Made by a program: the position numbers and the translations under genes. Positions 36,808 to 46,934 of a stretch of 64,000 nucleotides of DNA are shown in pieces. Positions within the stretch are counted from its first letter, which is position 1, and every line of letters begins with the position of its first letter. The DNA lies in assembly GCF_020251205.1 (NCBI RefSeq), contig NZ_JAIWYX010000006.1:186001-250000 (forward strand), in the 5' to 3' direction. The notes beneath the pieces are model-generated. The model worked only from the letters and a program-made list of their open reading frames with translations, searched no databases and was not told the DNA's origin. The stretch is from Arthrobacter sp. M4 (GTDB lineage: Bacteria; Actinomycetota; Actinomycetes; Actinomycetales; Micrococcaceae).

Positions 36808-37728
36808 ATGGAAGCCCAACAGCCCGCCGTGCCTGAATCCGACGCCACGCCCGCCCTGGATGTGGCCGAACTGAGGGCCGAAGGCTTCCTCGCCGCAACC
36901 GGCATTCCCAAGCTTGTGGTGCTCGAGTCCACAGGATCCACGAATGCCGACCTGTTGAAGGGCGTTTCCGAAGAACCGGGGGAATGGCCGGACCTGGCCG
37001 TACTTGTGGCCGAGCACCAGACGGCCGCCCGGGGCAGGCTTGACCGGCACTGGGAGACGCCCGGCAGGTCGTCCGTGTCGGTGTCCCTGGTCCTGCGCCC
37101 TGTAAACGCAGAGGGCAGGCCCGTTCCCGCGCATAGCTACTCGTGGTTATCGCTGCTTTCCGCAGTGGCGCTCCGCGAAACACTGCGTGACGTCGCCGGG
37201 CTGCCCGCAGAAATCAAGTGGCCGAACGATGTAGTGGTCCGCGGCCGCAAGATCGCGGGAATCCTTGCCCAGTTGGGGTCGGCACAGCTGGGGGGCTCTG
37301 CCTCGGGTGCAAGCCCCGCCGTGATACTGGGAATGGGCCTCAACGTAACCCTCACGGCGGAACAGCTACCGGTGCCCACTGCCACGTCGGTGGCCTTGGA
37401 ACAACCCTTAACCACTGACCGCACTGCGCTGCTCACGTCGTACCTCATCAACTTCTCGGCCCTGTACCGTAGCTTCTGCAACGCCGACGGCGACCCCCAC
37501 GCCGGGTTGGCCCATGGGCCTTCACTGCACAAGCGTGTCGAGGCCGTTATGACCACCTTGGGTAAGGAGGTCCGGGCGCATCTGCCGGGCGACCACCAGC
37601 TGGTGGGGCACGCCTCGCGCTTGGACGAATACGGTTCCCTCCTGGTGGTGGACCACGCGGGCAAGGAGCACGTGGTGACCGCCGGGGACATCGTGCACCT
37701 GCGGGCAACCGAAAGCGGCTATGCGTAA
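36808..37728 (+). CDS. birA: biotin--[acetyl-CoA carboxylase] ligase
   Basis: 306 residues. It activates biotin to biotinyl-AMP and attaches it to the BCCP Lys of the carboxylase alpha subunit. It shows the catalytic-domain motifs ESTGSTNADL, the adenylate loop AARGRLDRHW, IKWPNDVVV and GRKIAGIL, plus a C-terminal SH3-like domain. There is no N-terminal DNA-binding domain, so it is a group I ligase and not a biotin repressor. It overlaps the next gene by 8 bp. Its position beside accD5/accE matches M. tuberculosis. Confidence 0.93.
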   Translation: MEAQQPAVPESDATPALDVAELRAEGFLAATGIPKLVVLESTGSTNADLLKGVSEEPGEWPDLAVLVAEHQTAARGRLDRHWETPGRSSVSVSLVLRPVNAEGRPVPAHSYSWLSLLSAVALRETLRDVAGLPAEIKWPNDVVVRGRKIAGILAQLGSAQLGGSASGASPAVILGMGLNVTLTAEQLPVPTATSVALEQPLTTDRTALLTSYLINFSALYRSFCNADGDPHAGLAHGPSLHKRVEAVMTTLGKEVRAHLPGDHQLVGHASRLDEYGSLLVVDHAGKEHVVTAGDIVHLRATESGYA

Positions 37729-38284
37729 AGAGCTCCTGCCCGGCGAACAGGTCATCGTAGTGACCCGCCGGCAGCCCAGGATGCTTATCCTGCCAGTCCT
37801 GGTTTTCATATTGGTTCCCGCGATTGCCGCCTACCTTGCCGCCTGGATCACCAAGGGTGGAGTCAAAGGCTTCATTCCTTTGGTGACTGCGGCGTGGACA
37901 CCGTGGTTGCTGCTGGCATGCCTCCTGCTCGCGACCTGGGCCCTGCTGGGCTACACCGTCCCGCGGGTCCTGAAATGGCGCAGCGTCCGCTATTTCCTGA
38001 CCAACCGCCGCATCATTGCCCGCTTTGGCATGCTCCGCCGGAGCGATTGGCAAGTGCCGCTGGCCGCGATCCGCAACGTTGGCGTCCACCAATCGATCCT
38101 CCAGCGCGTATTGCGTTCCGGGAATATATCCTTGGATACCGGGCATGACGCCGCCCTGGTGATGGCAGATGTTCCGGAAGCAGCAACCTTCCGGGCTTTT
38201 GTGCTTGACGCGATCGGCGAACTCCCGGATGGTGGGGACTTTGGGGAATGGCAGCTGAGAGAAGGTGGAGGAGATGAGCGCTGA
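37721..38284 (+). CDS. bacterial PH domain membrane protein
   Basis: 187 residues. Two hydrophobic segments lie near residues 24-46 (LILPVLVFILVPAIAAYLA) and 58-80 (PWLLLACLLLATWALLGY). They are followed by a bPH2/YdbS-type domain with the family sequence RSVRYFLTNRRIIARFGMLRR, IPLxxI-like contacts (WQVPLAAIRNVGVHQS) and a RSGNISLDTG strand. Function is not established. An orthologue next to birA is also seen in M. tuberculosis (Rv3278c position). It overlaps both neighbours, birA by 8 bp and the cyclase by 11 bp, so the three are one translationally coupled unit. Confidence 0.85.
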   Translation: MRKELLPGEQVIVVTRRQPRMLILPVLVFILVPAIAAYLAAWITKGGVKGFIPLVTAAWTPWLLLACLLLATWALLGYTVPRVLKWRSVRYFLTNRRIIARFGMLRRSDWQVPLAAIRNVGVHQSILQRVLRSGNISLDTGHDAALVMADVPEAATFRAFVLDAIGELPDGGDFGEWQLREGGGDER

Positions 38285-39461
38285 GGAACGGCAGTCCACA
38301 TGGGACATCGGTGAAGACACCGATGGCGGATCCGCGCCAGCAACTTCCGCCCTGCCCGTCCAGGACACGGTGCCGCCCAATTCGATGCCTCCCAGCGGTG
38401 CCCCCCAGACCGGGGTGCTGTCGGGCGACCGTGTTGCGGCCAAAGCCTTGGAGGCGCGGCTGCTTGGCGGGGAACGTAAGCTCCGCCGCCGTGAAGTTGC
38501 CGCCGGTGCCGGCGTGTCCCTGCTATCGGCACGGAAACTCTGGCGCGCCCTCGGCTTCCCCAACTTTGGTGACGAGGACGTGGCGTTCACCGAGCGGGAC
38601 CAAGCTGCACTGAGCACCATCGTGGAGCTAGTCCGTGCGGGCAAGCTAACCGAAGAAGCTGCCATCTCCGTAACGCGTGCCATCGGGCAAATGACCGACC
38701 GCATGGTGGTCTGGCAGGTTGAGGCCCTTGTTGAAGACATGGTGGCCCAGCAGGGCGTTTCCGACCCAGTTGCACGCAAGATGCTGGTTAACGAGTTGCC
38801 CGCGCTCATCGATTCCATGGAAGAGATCCTGGTTTACTCATGGCGGCGACAGTTGAACGCAGGCGTCCAGCGCCTTGCACTCCGCGCCGAGGCGGGACTC
38901 CAGGCCAGCGAGGAGGGCCGCGACGGCGACGAAGATGATTCTCCGTTGCCCCTTGCCAGGGCCGTGGGCTTTGCCGACCTGGTCTCTTACACGAGCCTTT
39001 CCCGCCGGATGAATGAAAAGACCCTGGCACAACTTGTCCAGCGCTTCGAGAACAAATGCGCCGAAATCATCTCGGTAGGTGGTGGACGCCTGGTCAAGAC
39101 CGTTGGCGACGAAGTGTTGTATATCGCGGAAACCCCTGCCGCAGGTGCCGAGATTTCACTTGCCCTGGCCAGGGCTTTTACGGAGGACGAAATTCTTCCG
39201 GAAGCACGCGTGTCCATGGTGTGGGGCCGTATTCTGTCGCGGCTCGGTGACATTTATGGGCCTACCGTAAATCTTGCCGCGCGCCTTACTGCCCTTGCCC
39301 AGCCCGGCACGGTATTGGTTGACGCCACAACGGCATCCGCCCTCGCACAGGACGACCGTTTTGTACTGGTCCCGCAGAAATCCGAAAATGTCCGCGGCTT
39401 TGGCGAAATTCACCCGGTTATGCTTGCCCGCGGGCGTGGCAAGGGCCTCGTCGTAGACTAA
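38274..39461 (+). CDS. class III adenylyl cyclase with N-terminal regulatory domain
   Basis: 395 residues making cAMP from ATP. All six canonical catalytic positions can be aligned: metal-binding Asp235 (FADLV) and Asp279 (TVGDE), adenine-selecting Lys275 and Asp326 (GDIYG), and transition-state Asn333 and Arg337 (NLAAR). It should be active as a homodimer with ATP specificity. Residues about 50-190 form an all-helical regulatory domain with a MerR-like beginning (REVAAGAGVSLLSARKLWRALGFP), like the pH-sensing Rv1264 of M. tuberculosis. No transmembrane segment is seen. ATG at 38274 follows a GGTGG/GGAG site. It is the last gene of birA-PH-cyclase. Confidence 0.88.
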   Translation: MSAEERQSTWDIGEDTDGGSAPATSALPVQDTVPPNSMPPSGAPQTGVLSGDRVAAKALEARLLGGERKLRRREVAAGAGVSLLSARKLWRALGFPNFGDEDVAFTERDQAALSTIVELVRAGKLTEEAAISVTRAIGQMTDRMVVWQVEALVEDMVAQQGVSDPVARKMLVNELPALIDSMEEILVYSWRRQLNAGVQRLALRAEAGLQASEEGRDGDEDDSPLPLARAVGFADLVSYTSLSRRMNEKTLAQLVQRFENKCAEIISVGGGRLVKTVGDEVLYIAETPAAGAEISLALARAFTEDEILPEARVSMVWGRILSRLGDIYGPTVNLAARLTALAQPGTVLVDATTASALAQDDRFVLVPQKSENVRGFGEIHPVMLARGRGKGLVVD

Positions 39462-39763
39462 ACCTCGTCAGTAATATTCTTGACTGGTTAGTCACGATTA
39501 TTGACGGATTGCTAACTAACTTCCTAGTGGCAGCGCGTTAAGTTGGATGGGGAGCGGTCCCCATCGCGCGGGCGTCTACGGCGTGGTTATTGTGGGGTGC
39601 CGGCCACTGGCGTTGGTATTGCCCCGCATTGCGTGCGATAGTCATTGTGACTAATAATTCCGCCGCTGTATGGGGGTACTGCGGAATGTCACGACCGCCG
39701 GCTTCAAGCCGAGCTTTCGAAAGCTGCCTGGGGGCGGCTGTGATACAAGGGAATTGAATAGCT
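39462..39763. other. 302-bp leader region before the FN3/kinase/FtsK operon
   Basis: No gene seen. It is more AT-rich than its surroundings in its first 80 bp, with TTGACT/TTGACG elements (from 39480 and 39501) and an inverted repeat TGACT-GGTT-AGTCA at 39481-39494. A hairpin with a 7-bp stem (ATGGGGA/TCCCCAT) lies at 39547-39564, and AGTCA-TTG-TGACT lies near 39640-39655. This is the only sizeable gap before an eleven-gene operon, so its main promoter, and perhaps a structured leader, should be here. I recognise no known riboswitch. Confidence 0.45.
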
Positions 39764-42700
39764 GTGACATCTTTCTTCGGCAAGCTGGGGCTGAGGAAGC
39801 GCCGAAAGAACATTATTGCCGCCACTGGCTCTACCGCGGCCTTCGCCATTCTGGTCGCTGGGGCTGTGCTGTACCCGGGGTTCAAGACCACCGAAGTGGA
39901 CCTTAACGACGGCGGCGTGTGGGTGGTCAGCAAGACCAAGAACGCCGTGGCCCGGCTGAACTATCCGTCGAAAGTGCTGGACGGTGCTGTGACTCCGGCG
40001 TCCACTACCTTTGATGTCCTGCAGCACGACAGCACGGTTTTTGTGGACGATGCCTCCGGTTCCACCATCAACCAGGTGTCCGCAGCCAACATGCGCCTTG
40101 GCGGCGACCGGCAGCTTCCATCGTCCGCCGACGTGAGCTTTGGCTCACAGGTGCTGTCCATCACCGACCCCGTCAGCGGCAAGGTGTGGGCGACCTCTCC
40201 TTCCGGGCTCAACAGCTTCGACAAAGAAGGTTCGGAGCCAGCTCTGGTCGGTTCGCAGGGCATGGTCTCCGCAGTCGGCGGCGATGACCGGATCTACAGC
40301 GCCGATCCCCAGAAGGGCGAAATCACGGCCACCCGCGTGGACGCCAACGGCGAAGCCACCGGAACAGACGTCACCAAGGTTGACGGACTCAAGGGTGCCG
40401 GAAACCTTCAGATCGCCGTTGTGGGGGACCAGCCCGTGGTGCTTGACGCCAACGGCGGCAAGCTGTTCCTCCCCGGCGGGAGGCCATTGCAGCTACAGGA
40501 CGCCCGCGAGGCGAAACTTCAGCAGAGCAGCAAAGGTGGCAGCTTCGTGGCGATCGCCACAGCGAAGGCCCTCCTGAAACAACCGCTCGACGGCGGGACC
40601 GCCGCCACCGTGACGTTCGGTAGCCAGGGCGTTCCGGCGGCTCCCGTCCAAGTGGGCGATTGCGTGCACGCGGCTTGGTCCGGGGCCAACAAGTACATCC
40701 GGGATTGCGGCAACGACGCCGACGACAAGACGCAGGATGTCCCCAAGGCCAGCGCCCAGCCGTCCTACGTGTTCCGGGTAAACCGGGACCTGGTTGTCCT
40801 CAACGACATCAACTCCGGCAGCGTCTGGATGGTCAACCAGAACATGCAACTGGTGAACAACTGGGACGATGTGGTCCCGCCCAAGAACGAATCCAACGAC
40901 CAGGACAAGGACTCGGCGGACAACAACACCATCAACGTCCTCCCGGACCGCACCAAGCCCAACCGGCCGCCGGAAACCCGGCCGGACGAGCTCGGCGTCC
41001 GTCCAGGCCGCACTACTGTGCTGAGCGTGCTGGACAATGACTCCGATCCTGACGGCGACGTCCTGACAGCCGCCGTCGGAACCACCGGACCCAGGTCCGG
41101 CACGCTGCAGAGCATCTACGGCGGCTCGGCCTTCCAGATTTCGGTACCCGCAGACGCGAAGCCCGGCCAGGAAGTCTTCGACTACAGTGCCTCCGATGGC
41201 CGTGGCCTGTCCGCGGGCGGCAAGGTGACGCTCAACGTCGTTGGGCCCAACGACAATAAAGCGCCAATCTTCAAGCGGCAGGATCCCACCACGATCCTCG
41301 TAGAGCAGGGCAAGACTGTCAGCCAGAACATCCTGACGGACTGGATGGACCCCGACGGCGACGACCTGGTGTTGATGGACGCGAAGGCGGACAACGAAAA
41401 GGACCAGGTCAAGGTCCGCCGGGATGGCTTGCTGACGTACCAGGACTCCGGTGCGGCGCCTGGCAAGAAGACCGTCACCGTCACTGTCTGGGACGGCCGC
41501 GCAACGGCTACGGGCAAAGTGATCATCAACGTGCAGCCGCCGGGCGCGCTTGCGCCCGTGGTCAACGCCGACCACGTGACCGCCGTCGTCGGCCAGGACC
41601 TGGTCATAGCGCCGTTGAAGAACGACGCCGACCCTAACGGCGGTGCGCTGCGCCTTGCCCACGTTGAAGCCGCCGGGCCGGCCGAACTCGGCCCCGTGAC
41701 CGACGGCGGGACGTTCACTTTCCGCAGCAACACGCCAGGTCCGGTGTACCTGACCTACATCGCCAGCAACGGTCCGCAAAGCAGCCAAGGGCTGATCCGT
41801 GTCGACGTTGAATCCGGCAAGGACAGTGGAGCACCTGTGGCCGTGCACGACGTCGCGCTGCTCCCGGTGGGCGGCAGCGTCCTGCTCGATCCCTTGGCCA
41901 ACGACTCCGACCCGTCCGGCGGCGTGCTTGTGCTGCAGTCCGTGACTCTGCCCGAAAACCCGACGGCCTCCGTCAGCGTCATCGACCACAGCGTCCTACG
42001 CATCACGGACGTCATCGGCACCAAGGAACCGTTCGTGTTCCAGTACACGATGTCCAACGGCAGCAAGTCGGCCACGGGAACCGTCTCCGTGGTGCCCGTT
42101 CCGGCGCCGGCCGTCGTCGAAGCACCGCAGCCCAAACCCGACGAAGTCAACGTCCGCGTCAACGACGTGGTCACCATCCCCGTCCTGGCCAACGACACGC
42201 ATCCCCAGGGCGAAAAGCTCAGCGTGGATCCCGTGCTGGCGCAGTCGGTTCCGGAAGCGGACGGCCACGCCTTCGTTTCGGAAAACACCCTGCGCTTCAT
42301 CGCCGGCTCCGTGCCCAAGACGGTGCGGGCCATCTACAACGCCGTGGACCCACAGGGGCAGAAGAGCGCAGCTGCCGTGACCATCCACATCCTTCCATTG
42401 GAAGGCGCGGAGAACTCCCGTCCGCAACCCAAGAACCTCACCGCACGCGTGGTGTCCGGCGGTGCGGTGCGCATCCCGGTGCCGCTTGACGGCATCGACC
42501 CCGACGGCGACTCCGTCCAGCTGACCGGAATCGACAGCACACCAGCCATGGGCACTGCCACCGTGGGCAGCACGTTCATCGATTTCGTTGCCGCAGGCGA
42601 CGGCTCAGGAACAGATACCTTCCGCTACAAAGTGGTGGACCGCCAAGGCGCGTCAAACACCGGTACCGTCACCGTGGGCATTGCGCCGCGTGGTGACGTG

Positions 42701-45700
42701 AACCAGAAGCCCACACCAGTGGACGACCAGGTCAACGTTCGGCCCGGCCGGCAGATCGCCGTCGACGCGACCGCCAACGATACTGATCCGGACGGCGACC
42801 TGATCCGGATCAAGGGCGATGAGATCGAGGCGGATTCCGCCCTTGACGCCCACGTGAGCGAGCAAAGCGGCCGAATTTTGCTGACCGCTCCCGCCAAGGA
42901 AGGCACCGTGACCGTGCGGTACGGCGTTTCGGACGACCGTGGCGCCGTCGGTAGGGCCACCATCCGCGCGAATGTCCGGAACGACATCCCCTTGTTGGCC
43001 CCCATCGCCCGGGACGACCGTGTCACGTCCGCCCAGACGATGGGCAAGACTGCGGTGGATGTTCCAGTGCTAAAGAACGATGAGGACCCGGACGGCGTGG
43101 GGGAGAACCTCAAGATCAGCACGTCCACGCCGACCGCCCGGCCCGGCGATAAAGGCAATGTGGTTGTCCAGCTGGCCGAACAGCCGCAGTTGATTCCGTA
43201 CACCGTGGAGGACGTGGACGGCCAAAAGTCCACCGCCATCATCTGGGTGCCCGGACTCGGCCAGCAGGTACCCACCCTGGCCAAGGATGAAGTGCTGGAG
43301 GTCATTGCCGGGCAGTCCGTCACGGTGGACCTTTCCGAGTGGGTCAAAGTGCGTGATGGCCGCAAGCCCCGCATTACCCAGACCGACCGGATCAAACTAA
43401 TCGGTGCCGCTGAAGGCGACCCGGTGGCCAACGATGGCACGGCCCTCAAGTACACAGCCAAACAGGATTACGTGGGCCCGGGCTCGATCAGCTTTGAGGT
43501 AACGGACGGTTCAGGACCTGATGATCCCCGGGGCCTCAAGTCGACCCTGAGTATCCGCACCAAAGTGCTGCCGGATCCCAACCGGAACAACGCCCCAGAG
43601 CTGCTGGGCAGTAACATCGACGTGCCTAAGGGCGACAACACGGCCACGGACCTCGGCAAGCTGACCACGGACCCGGACCAGGGCGACCTGGACAACATGC
43701 GCTACGAGATCGTAGGCGCAGCGCCCGCGGGCTTCAACGTCTCAATGGACGGACACACGCTGAAGACCGCCGCCGCGGACAACGCCCAGCCCGGTGCCGC
43801 AGGAAGTGTCCAGGTCAAGGCCAGGGACCAGCGCGGGCTTGAAGCCACAGCCACGTACAAGCTGACTGTAACCGCGTCCAACCGGCCCAAGCCGGTGGCC
43901 AATGACGACATCGAACCTAACGCGGCTGCCGGGAAATCGGTCACGGTCAACGTCCTGGCCAACGACTCCAACCCGTTCCAGGACGCGCCGCTGAAGATCG
44001 TTGGTACGGCCACCGAGACCGGGCAGGGGACCGCCGTCGTGAACGGTGACTCCGTGACCGTCACGCCTGCTGAAGGCTTTACCGGTACATTGATCACCTC
44101 GTACACGGTGGCTGACAAGACCGGCGACCCCGCCCGCAACGCGACAGCCCGCGTCCGCCTGACCGTCAAGGACAAGCCTGCCGCTCCCACAACGCCGCAG
44201 GCAGCCAGCGTGGGCGACGGCACGGCACTCCTTAACTGGAACGCCCCTGCGGATCGTGGCGCGTCCATCACCAAGTACACGGTGCGCGGCGAGGGCGGCT
44301 TCTCCCAGGACTGCCCGGCGAATACCTGCACGCTGAACGGCCTGACCAACAACACGAAGTACCACTTCACCGTCACGGCGACTAACCAGTTTGGCGAATC
44401 GGCTCCGTCTCCGGCTTCTGCCGAGGTGCGTCCGGACGTCAAGCCGGACACCCCGCAGGCCCCGACACTTAAGTTCGGCGACAAGCAGCTCAACGTCACG
44501 TGGACTGCACCCGCCAGCAAGGGATCGCCTATCAAGGGCTACGACCTGGAAATCTCCCCGGCACCACCGGGACAGAACCCGCAGATCCAGAACCTGACGT
44601 CCACCAGCTATGTCTGGAAGGGACTCCAGAACGGCGTGGCCTATAAGGTGCGGGTCCTGGCCCGCAACGATGCCAAGGAGCCTTCCGAGTGGAGTCCTTA
44701 CTCCGCATCGGAGACGCCTGCCGGTCCGCCGGCCCAGCCCGCGCCACCGAACGTCTCGCAGGCCGGATCCGTTGGTTCGCAAAGCCAGCTCCGCGTCACA
44801 TGGGCCGCACCCAACAGCAATGGTGACGCGCCGTCGTCGTACACATTGACCACTCACCGGGGCGGTTCGCCGGTGGCGACCCAACAGGTGTCCGGGACCG
44901 CGCAGAACGTGACCGTGGACAACTCGGAAGCCGACTACACCTTCACAGTGTCGGCTACCAACAAGGCCGGCGCCGGGCCCGCCAGCGCGCAGTCCGCGCC
45001 GATTCGTGCGGCTGGCAAGCCTGGACAGGTGAACAGCGGATCCGTGTCAGCGAACGGCAACAGCGGCCAGCTGGACGTCAGCTTCACACCGCTAACGGCT
45101 GCCCAGCGCAACGGTTCGCAGGACAACGAAATCCGGTACAGCTACACCACCAGTTCCGGGCAATCCGGGCCCATCGCGGCTGGCGGCGGCACCATTTCAG
45201 GCATGCCGAATGGCACCAACGTAACGGTGAACATCATCGCGACATCCACCAAGAACAACATCTCCGGTGATTCCAAGGCGGTCGGAACAGGCAACCCGTA
45301 CGGCCCACCTAACGCGCCCAACGTCAACGGCGGCAAGTCCGCCACGGGAGATCCGGATGTGCACTGGACGTGGAACAACCCGGCCACCAACGGCCGTGCG
45401 TTGGACCACTTCGAGGTCAGTTACGACGGCGGCGCCTGGCAGAACGTCGGAACGGCGAACCGTTATGACCGGAACGCGGGCGGCTGGGACAAGACGCACA
45501 CGCTGGGTGTTCGGGCGGTGACAGTGACCCCCGGTAGCGCTGGCAGTGCCGATGCAACGTCAGGCAACGATCCGACGCCGCCGCCACCGGCGTCGAGCAT
45601 TCAGGTAAAGGCCGCCGATGCGCGGACCTGCCCGGGCAAGCCGGGGCAGCCCGACTCGTTCGCGGACAACCCGCCGCGCTGCGGTGTCGGCTGGGTGGAA

Positions 45701-45850
45701 CGGTCCTGGGGCCGCCTGAACATTGACTGCACCAAGGACATCTACGGCAATGGCACTCCGTGGTACCGCCTTACCGAATCCGCGAAGGCCGGCTGGTACG
45801 TGAAGTCCACCACGGTGGACCTCTACGGCCCCCGCCCTGGTGGCTGTTAG
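39764..45850 (+). CDS. giant single-pass Ig-like/cadherin-like and fibronectin type III surface protein
   Basis: 2028 residues from a GTG, with AAGGGA 11 bases upstream. A basic N terminus and one hydrophobic segment (residues about 20-40) make it a signal-anchor protein facing outward. Residues about 45-370 resemble a beta-propeller. Then about eleven Ig/cadherin-like repeats of roughly 95-100 residues each carry a VLxNDxDPDGD-type loop (starts near residues 420, 520, 615, 710, 805, 905, 1000, 1100, 1190, 1300, 1395), plausible Ca-binding sites. Five FN3-like domains follow (residues about 1475-1890; PDTPQAPTL, TVTWxAP-like strands), then a C-terminal domain with four cysteines. First gene of the cluster, and the counterpart of the FN3 protein in the bifidobacterial PFNA cluster, but far larger. 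Likely an adhesin or cell-wall scaffold; partner unknown. Confidence 0.85.
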   Translation: MTSFFGKLGLRKRRKNIIAATGSTAAFAILVAGAVLYPGFKTTEVDLNDGGVWVVSKTKNAVARLNYPSKVLDGAVTPASTTFDVLQHDSTVFVDDASGSTINQVSAANMRLGGDRQLPSSADVSFGSQVLSITDPVSGKVWATSPSGLNSFDKEGSEPALVGSQGMVSAVGGDDRIYSADPQKGEITATRVDANGEATGTDVTKVDGLKGAGNLQIAVVGDQPVVLDANGGKLFLPGGRPLQLQDAREAKLQQSSKGGSFVAIATAKALLKQPLDGGTAATVTFGSQGVPAAPVQVGDCVHAAWSGANKYIRDCGNDADDKTQDVPKASAQPSYVFRVNRDLVVLNDINSGSVWMVNQNMQLVNNWDDVVPPKNESNDQDKDSADNNTINVLPDRTKPNRPPETRPDELGVRPGRTTVLSVLDNDSDPDGDVLTAAVGTTGPRSGTLQSIYGGSAFQISVPADAKPGQEVFDYSASDGRGLSAGGKVTLNVVGPNDNKAPIFKRQDPTTILVEQGKTVSQNILTDWMDPDGDDLVLMDAKADNEKDQVKVRRDGLLTYQDSGAAPGKKTVTVTVWDGRATATGKVIINVQPPGALAPVVNADHVTAVVGQDLVIAPLKNDADPNGGALRLAHVEAAGPAELGPVTDGGTFTFRSNTPGPVYLTYIASNGPQSSQGLIRVDVESGKDSGAPVAVHDVALLPVGGSVLLDPLANDSDPSGGVLVLQSVTLPENPTASVSVIDHSVLRITDVIGTKEPFVFQYTMSNGSKSATGTVSVVPVPAPAVVEAPQPKPDEVNVRVNDVVTIPVLANDTHPQGEKLSVDPVLAQSVPEADGHAFVSENTLRFIAGSVPKTVRAIYNAVDPQGQKSAAAVTIHILPLEGAENSRPQPKNLTARVVSGGAVRIPVPLDGIDPDGDSVQLTGIDSTPAMGTATVGSTFIDFVAAGDGSGTDTFRYKVVDRQGASNTGTVTVGIAPRGDVNQKPTPVDDQVNVRPGRQIAVDATANDTDPDGDLIRIKGDEIEADSALDAHVSEQSGRILLTAPAKEGTVTVRYGVSDDRGAVGRATIRANVRNDIPLLAPIARDDRVTSAQTMGKTAVDVPVLKNDEDPDGVGENLKISTSTPTARPGDKGNVVVQLAEQPQLIPYTVEDVDGQKSTAIIWVPGLGQQVPTLAKDEVLEVIAGQSVTVDLSEWVKVRDGRKPRITQTDRIKLIGAAEGDPVANDGTALKYTAKQDYVGPGSISFEVTDGSGPDDPRGLKSTLSIRTKVLPDPNRNNAPELLGSNIDVPKGDNTATDLGKLTTDPDQGDLDNMRYEIVGAAPAGFNVSMDGHTLKTAAADNAQPGAAGSVQVKARDQRGLEATATYKLTVTASNRPKPVANDDIEPNAAAGKSVTVNVLANDSNPFQDAPLKIVGTATETGQGTAVVNGDSVTVTPAEGFTGTLITSYTVADKTGDPARNATARVRLTVKDKPAAPTTPQAASVGDGTALLNWNAPADRGASITKYTVRGEGGFSQDCPANTCTLNGLTNNTKYHFTVTATNQFGESAPSPASAEVRPDVKPDTPQAPTLKFGDKQLNVTWTAPASKGSPIKGYDLEISPAPPGQNPQIQNLTSTSYVWKGLQNGVAYKVRVLARNDAKEPSEWSPYSASETPAGPPAQPAPPNVSQAGSVGSQSQLRVTWAAPNSNGDAPSSYTLTTHRGGSPVATQQVSGTAQNVTVDNSEADYTFTVSATNKAGAGPASAQSAPIRAAGKPGQVNSGSVSANGNSGQLDVSFTPLTAAQRNGSQDNEIRYSYTTSSGQSGPIAAGGGTISGMPNGTNVTVNIIATSTKNNISGDSKAVGTGNPYGPPNAPNVNGGKSATGDPDVHWTWNNPATNGRALDHFEVSYDGGAWQNVGTANRYDRNAGGWDKTHTLGVRAVTVTPGSAGSADATSGNDPTPPPPASSIQVKAADARTCPGKPGQPDSFADNPPRCGVGWVERSWGRLNIDCTKDIYGNGTPWYRLTESAKAGWYVKSTTVDLYGPRPGGC

Positions 45851-45920
45851 GCCTCGTGGGCTGCCAATGCCGCAAGCGTGCATAACAACTAAGACGAATA
45901 GATAGAAGAGGAATCATCCC

Positions 45921-46892
45921 ATGACCATGACCAGCGAGCAGGCCGCCTGGTTTGCCGACACGTTCGAGAAGCTCGTGGCCAACGTGGGGCAGGCCGTCCT
46001 GGGCAAGACCCACGTGATTCGGCTGACCCTCACAGCCATGCTCGCTGAGGGCCACGTCTTGTTCGAAGACGCGCCGGGGACAGGCAAGACGTCCCTGGCA
46101 CGGGCGCTGGCCGCAACCGTCCAGGGATCCCACAACCGCATCCAGTTCACGCCGGACCTGCTGCCTTCTGACGTCACGGGTGTGACCATCTACGACCAGA
46201 AAACGCAGAAATTCGAATTCCACAAGGGCCCGATCTTCAGCAATATCGTCCTTGCCGACGAGATCAACCGGGCGTCGCCGAAGACCCAGTCGGCCCTCCT
46301 TGAGGTCATGGAAGAATCCCGGGTCACCGTGGACGGCACAAGCTACGACGCCGGACGGCCCTTTATGGTCCTCGCCACGCAGAACCCGATCGAGCAGGCG
46401 GGCACGTACCGGCTGCCCGAAGCCCAGTTGGACCGCTTCCTCATCAAGACGTCCATCGGCTACCCGGACCATTCCTCCACTGTGCAGTTGCTCGGTGGCA
46501 GCAACATCAAAGACCGGTCCCGGGAACTGTCTCCGATCATCACCACCCAGGCCGTGGCGGACATGGCAGACCTCGCCGCCACCACCCACATTGACACCGC
46601 AGTGCTGGAGTACATTTCCCGGCTGTGCGAAGAGACCCGCAACGCTCCGGAGACGCGGCTTGGCGTGTCAGTTCGCGGTGCCCTGGCCATGGTCCGGGCG
46701 GCCAAGGTATGGGCAGCCGCGGAAGGACGCAACTTCGTCCTGCCGGACGACATCAAGGAACTCGCCGGAGTGGTGTGGACGCACCGCTTTGTGATGGATC
46801 CCGAGGCTGAGTTCTCGGGCGCCACCCCCGAGGCGGTACTTTCCCGCGTCCTGGCCGATGTCGCAGCGCCGCAACAGCGCGCAAGCGTCTGA
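45921..46892 (+). CDS. MoxR family AAA+ ATPase
   Basis: 323-residue cytoplasmic chaperone-type ATPase. Walker A is in EDAPGTGKTS, Walker B in VLADEINRASPKTQ, sensor 1 in VLATQNP followed by EQAGTYRLPEAQLDRF, and a lid domain makes up the C-terminal third. MoxR proteins act with DUF58/VWA partners in maturing or remodelling protein complexes. Here the DUF58 gene follows after 42 bp. ATG at 45921 has GAGGA nine bases upstream. Second gene of the operon. Confidence 0.92.
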   Translation: MTMTSEQAAWFADTFEKLVANVGQAVLGKTHVIRLTLTAMLAEGHVLFEDAPGTGKTSLARALAATVQGSHNRIQFTPDLLPSDVTGVTIYDQKTQKFEFHKGPIFSNIVLADEINRASPKTQSALLEVMEESRVTVDGTSYDAGRPFMVLATQNPIEQAGTYRLPEAQLDRFLIKTSIGYPDHSSTVQLLGGSNIKDRSRELSPIITTQAVADMADLAATTHIDTAVLEYISRLCEETRNAPETRLGVSVRGALAMVRAAKVWAAAEGRNFVLPDDIKELAGVVWTHRFVMDPEAEFSGATPEAVLSRVLADVAAPQQRASV

Positions 46893-46934
46893 CGCCTCCA
46901 CCACGTTCGGTCTTCGAGCCAAAGGTTTCTTTAC

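Noticed and set aside
36808-37728. Bifunctional biotin operon repressor
   Set aside because: There is no N-terminal helix-turn-helix; the catalytic motifs start near residue 40.
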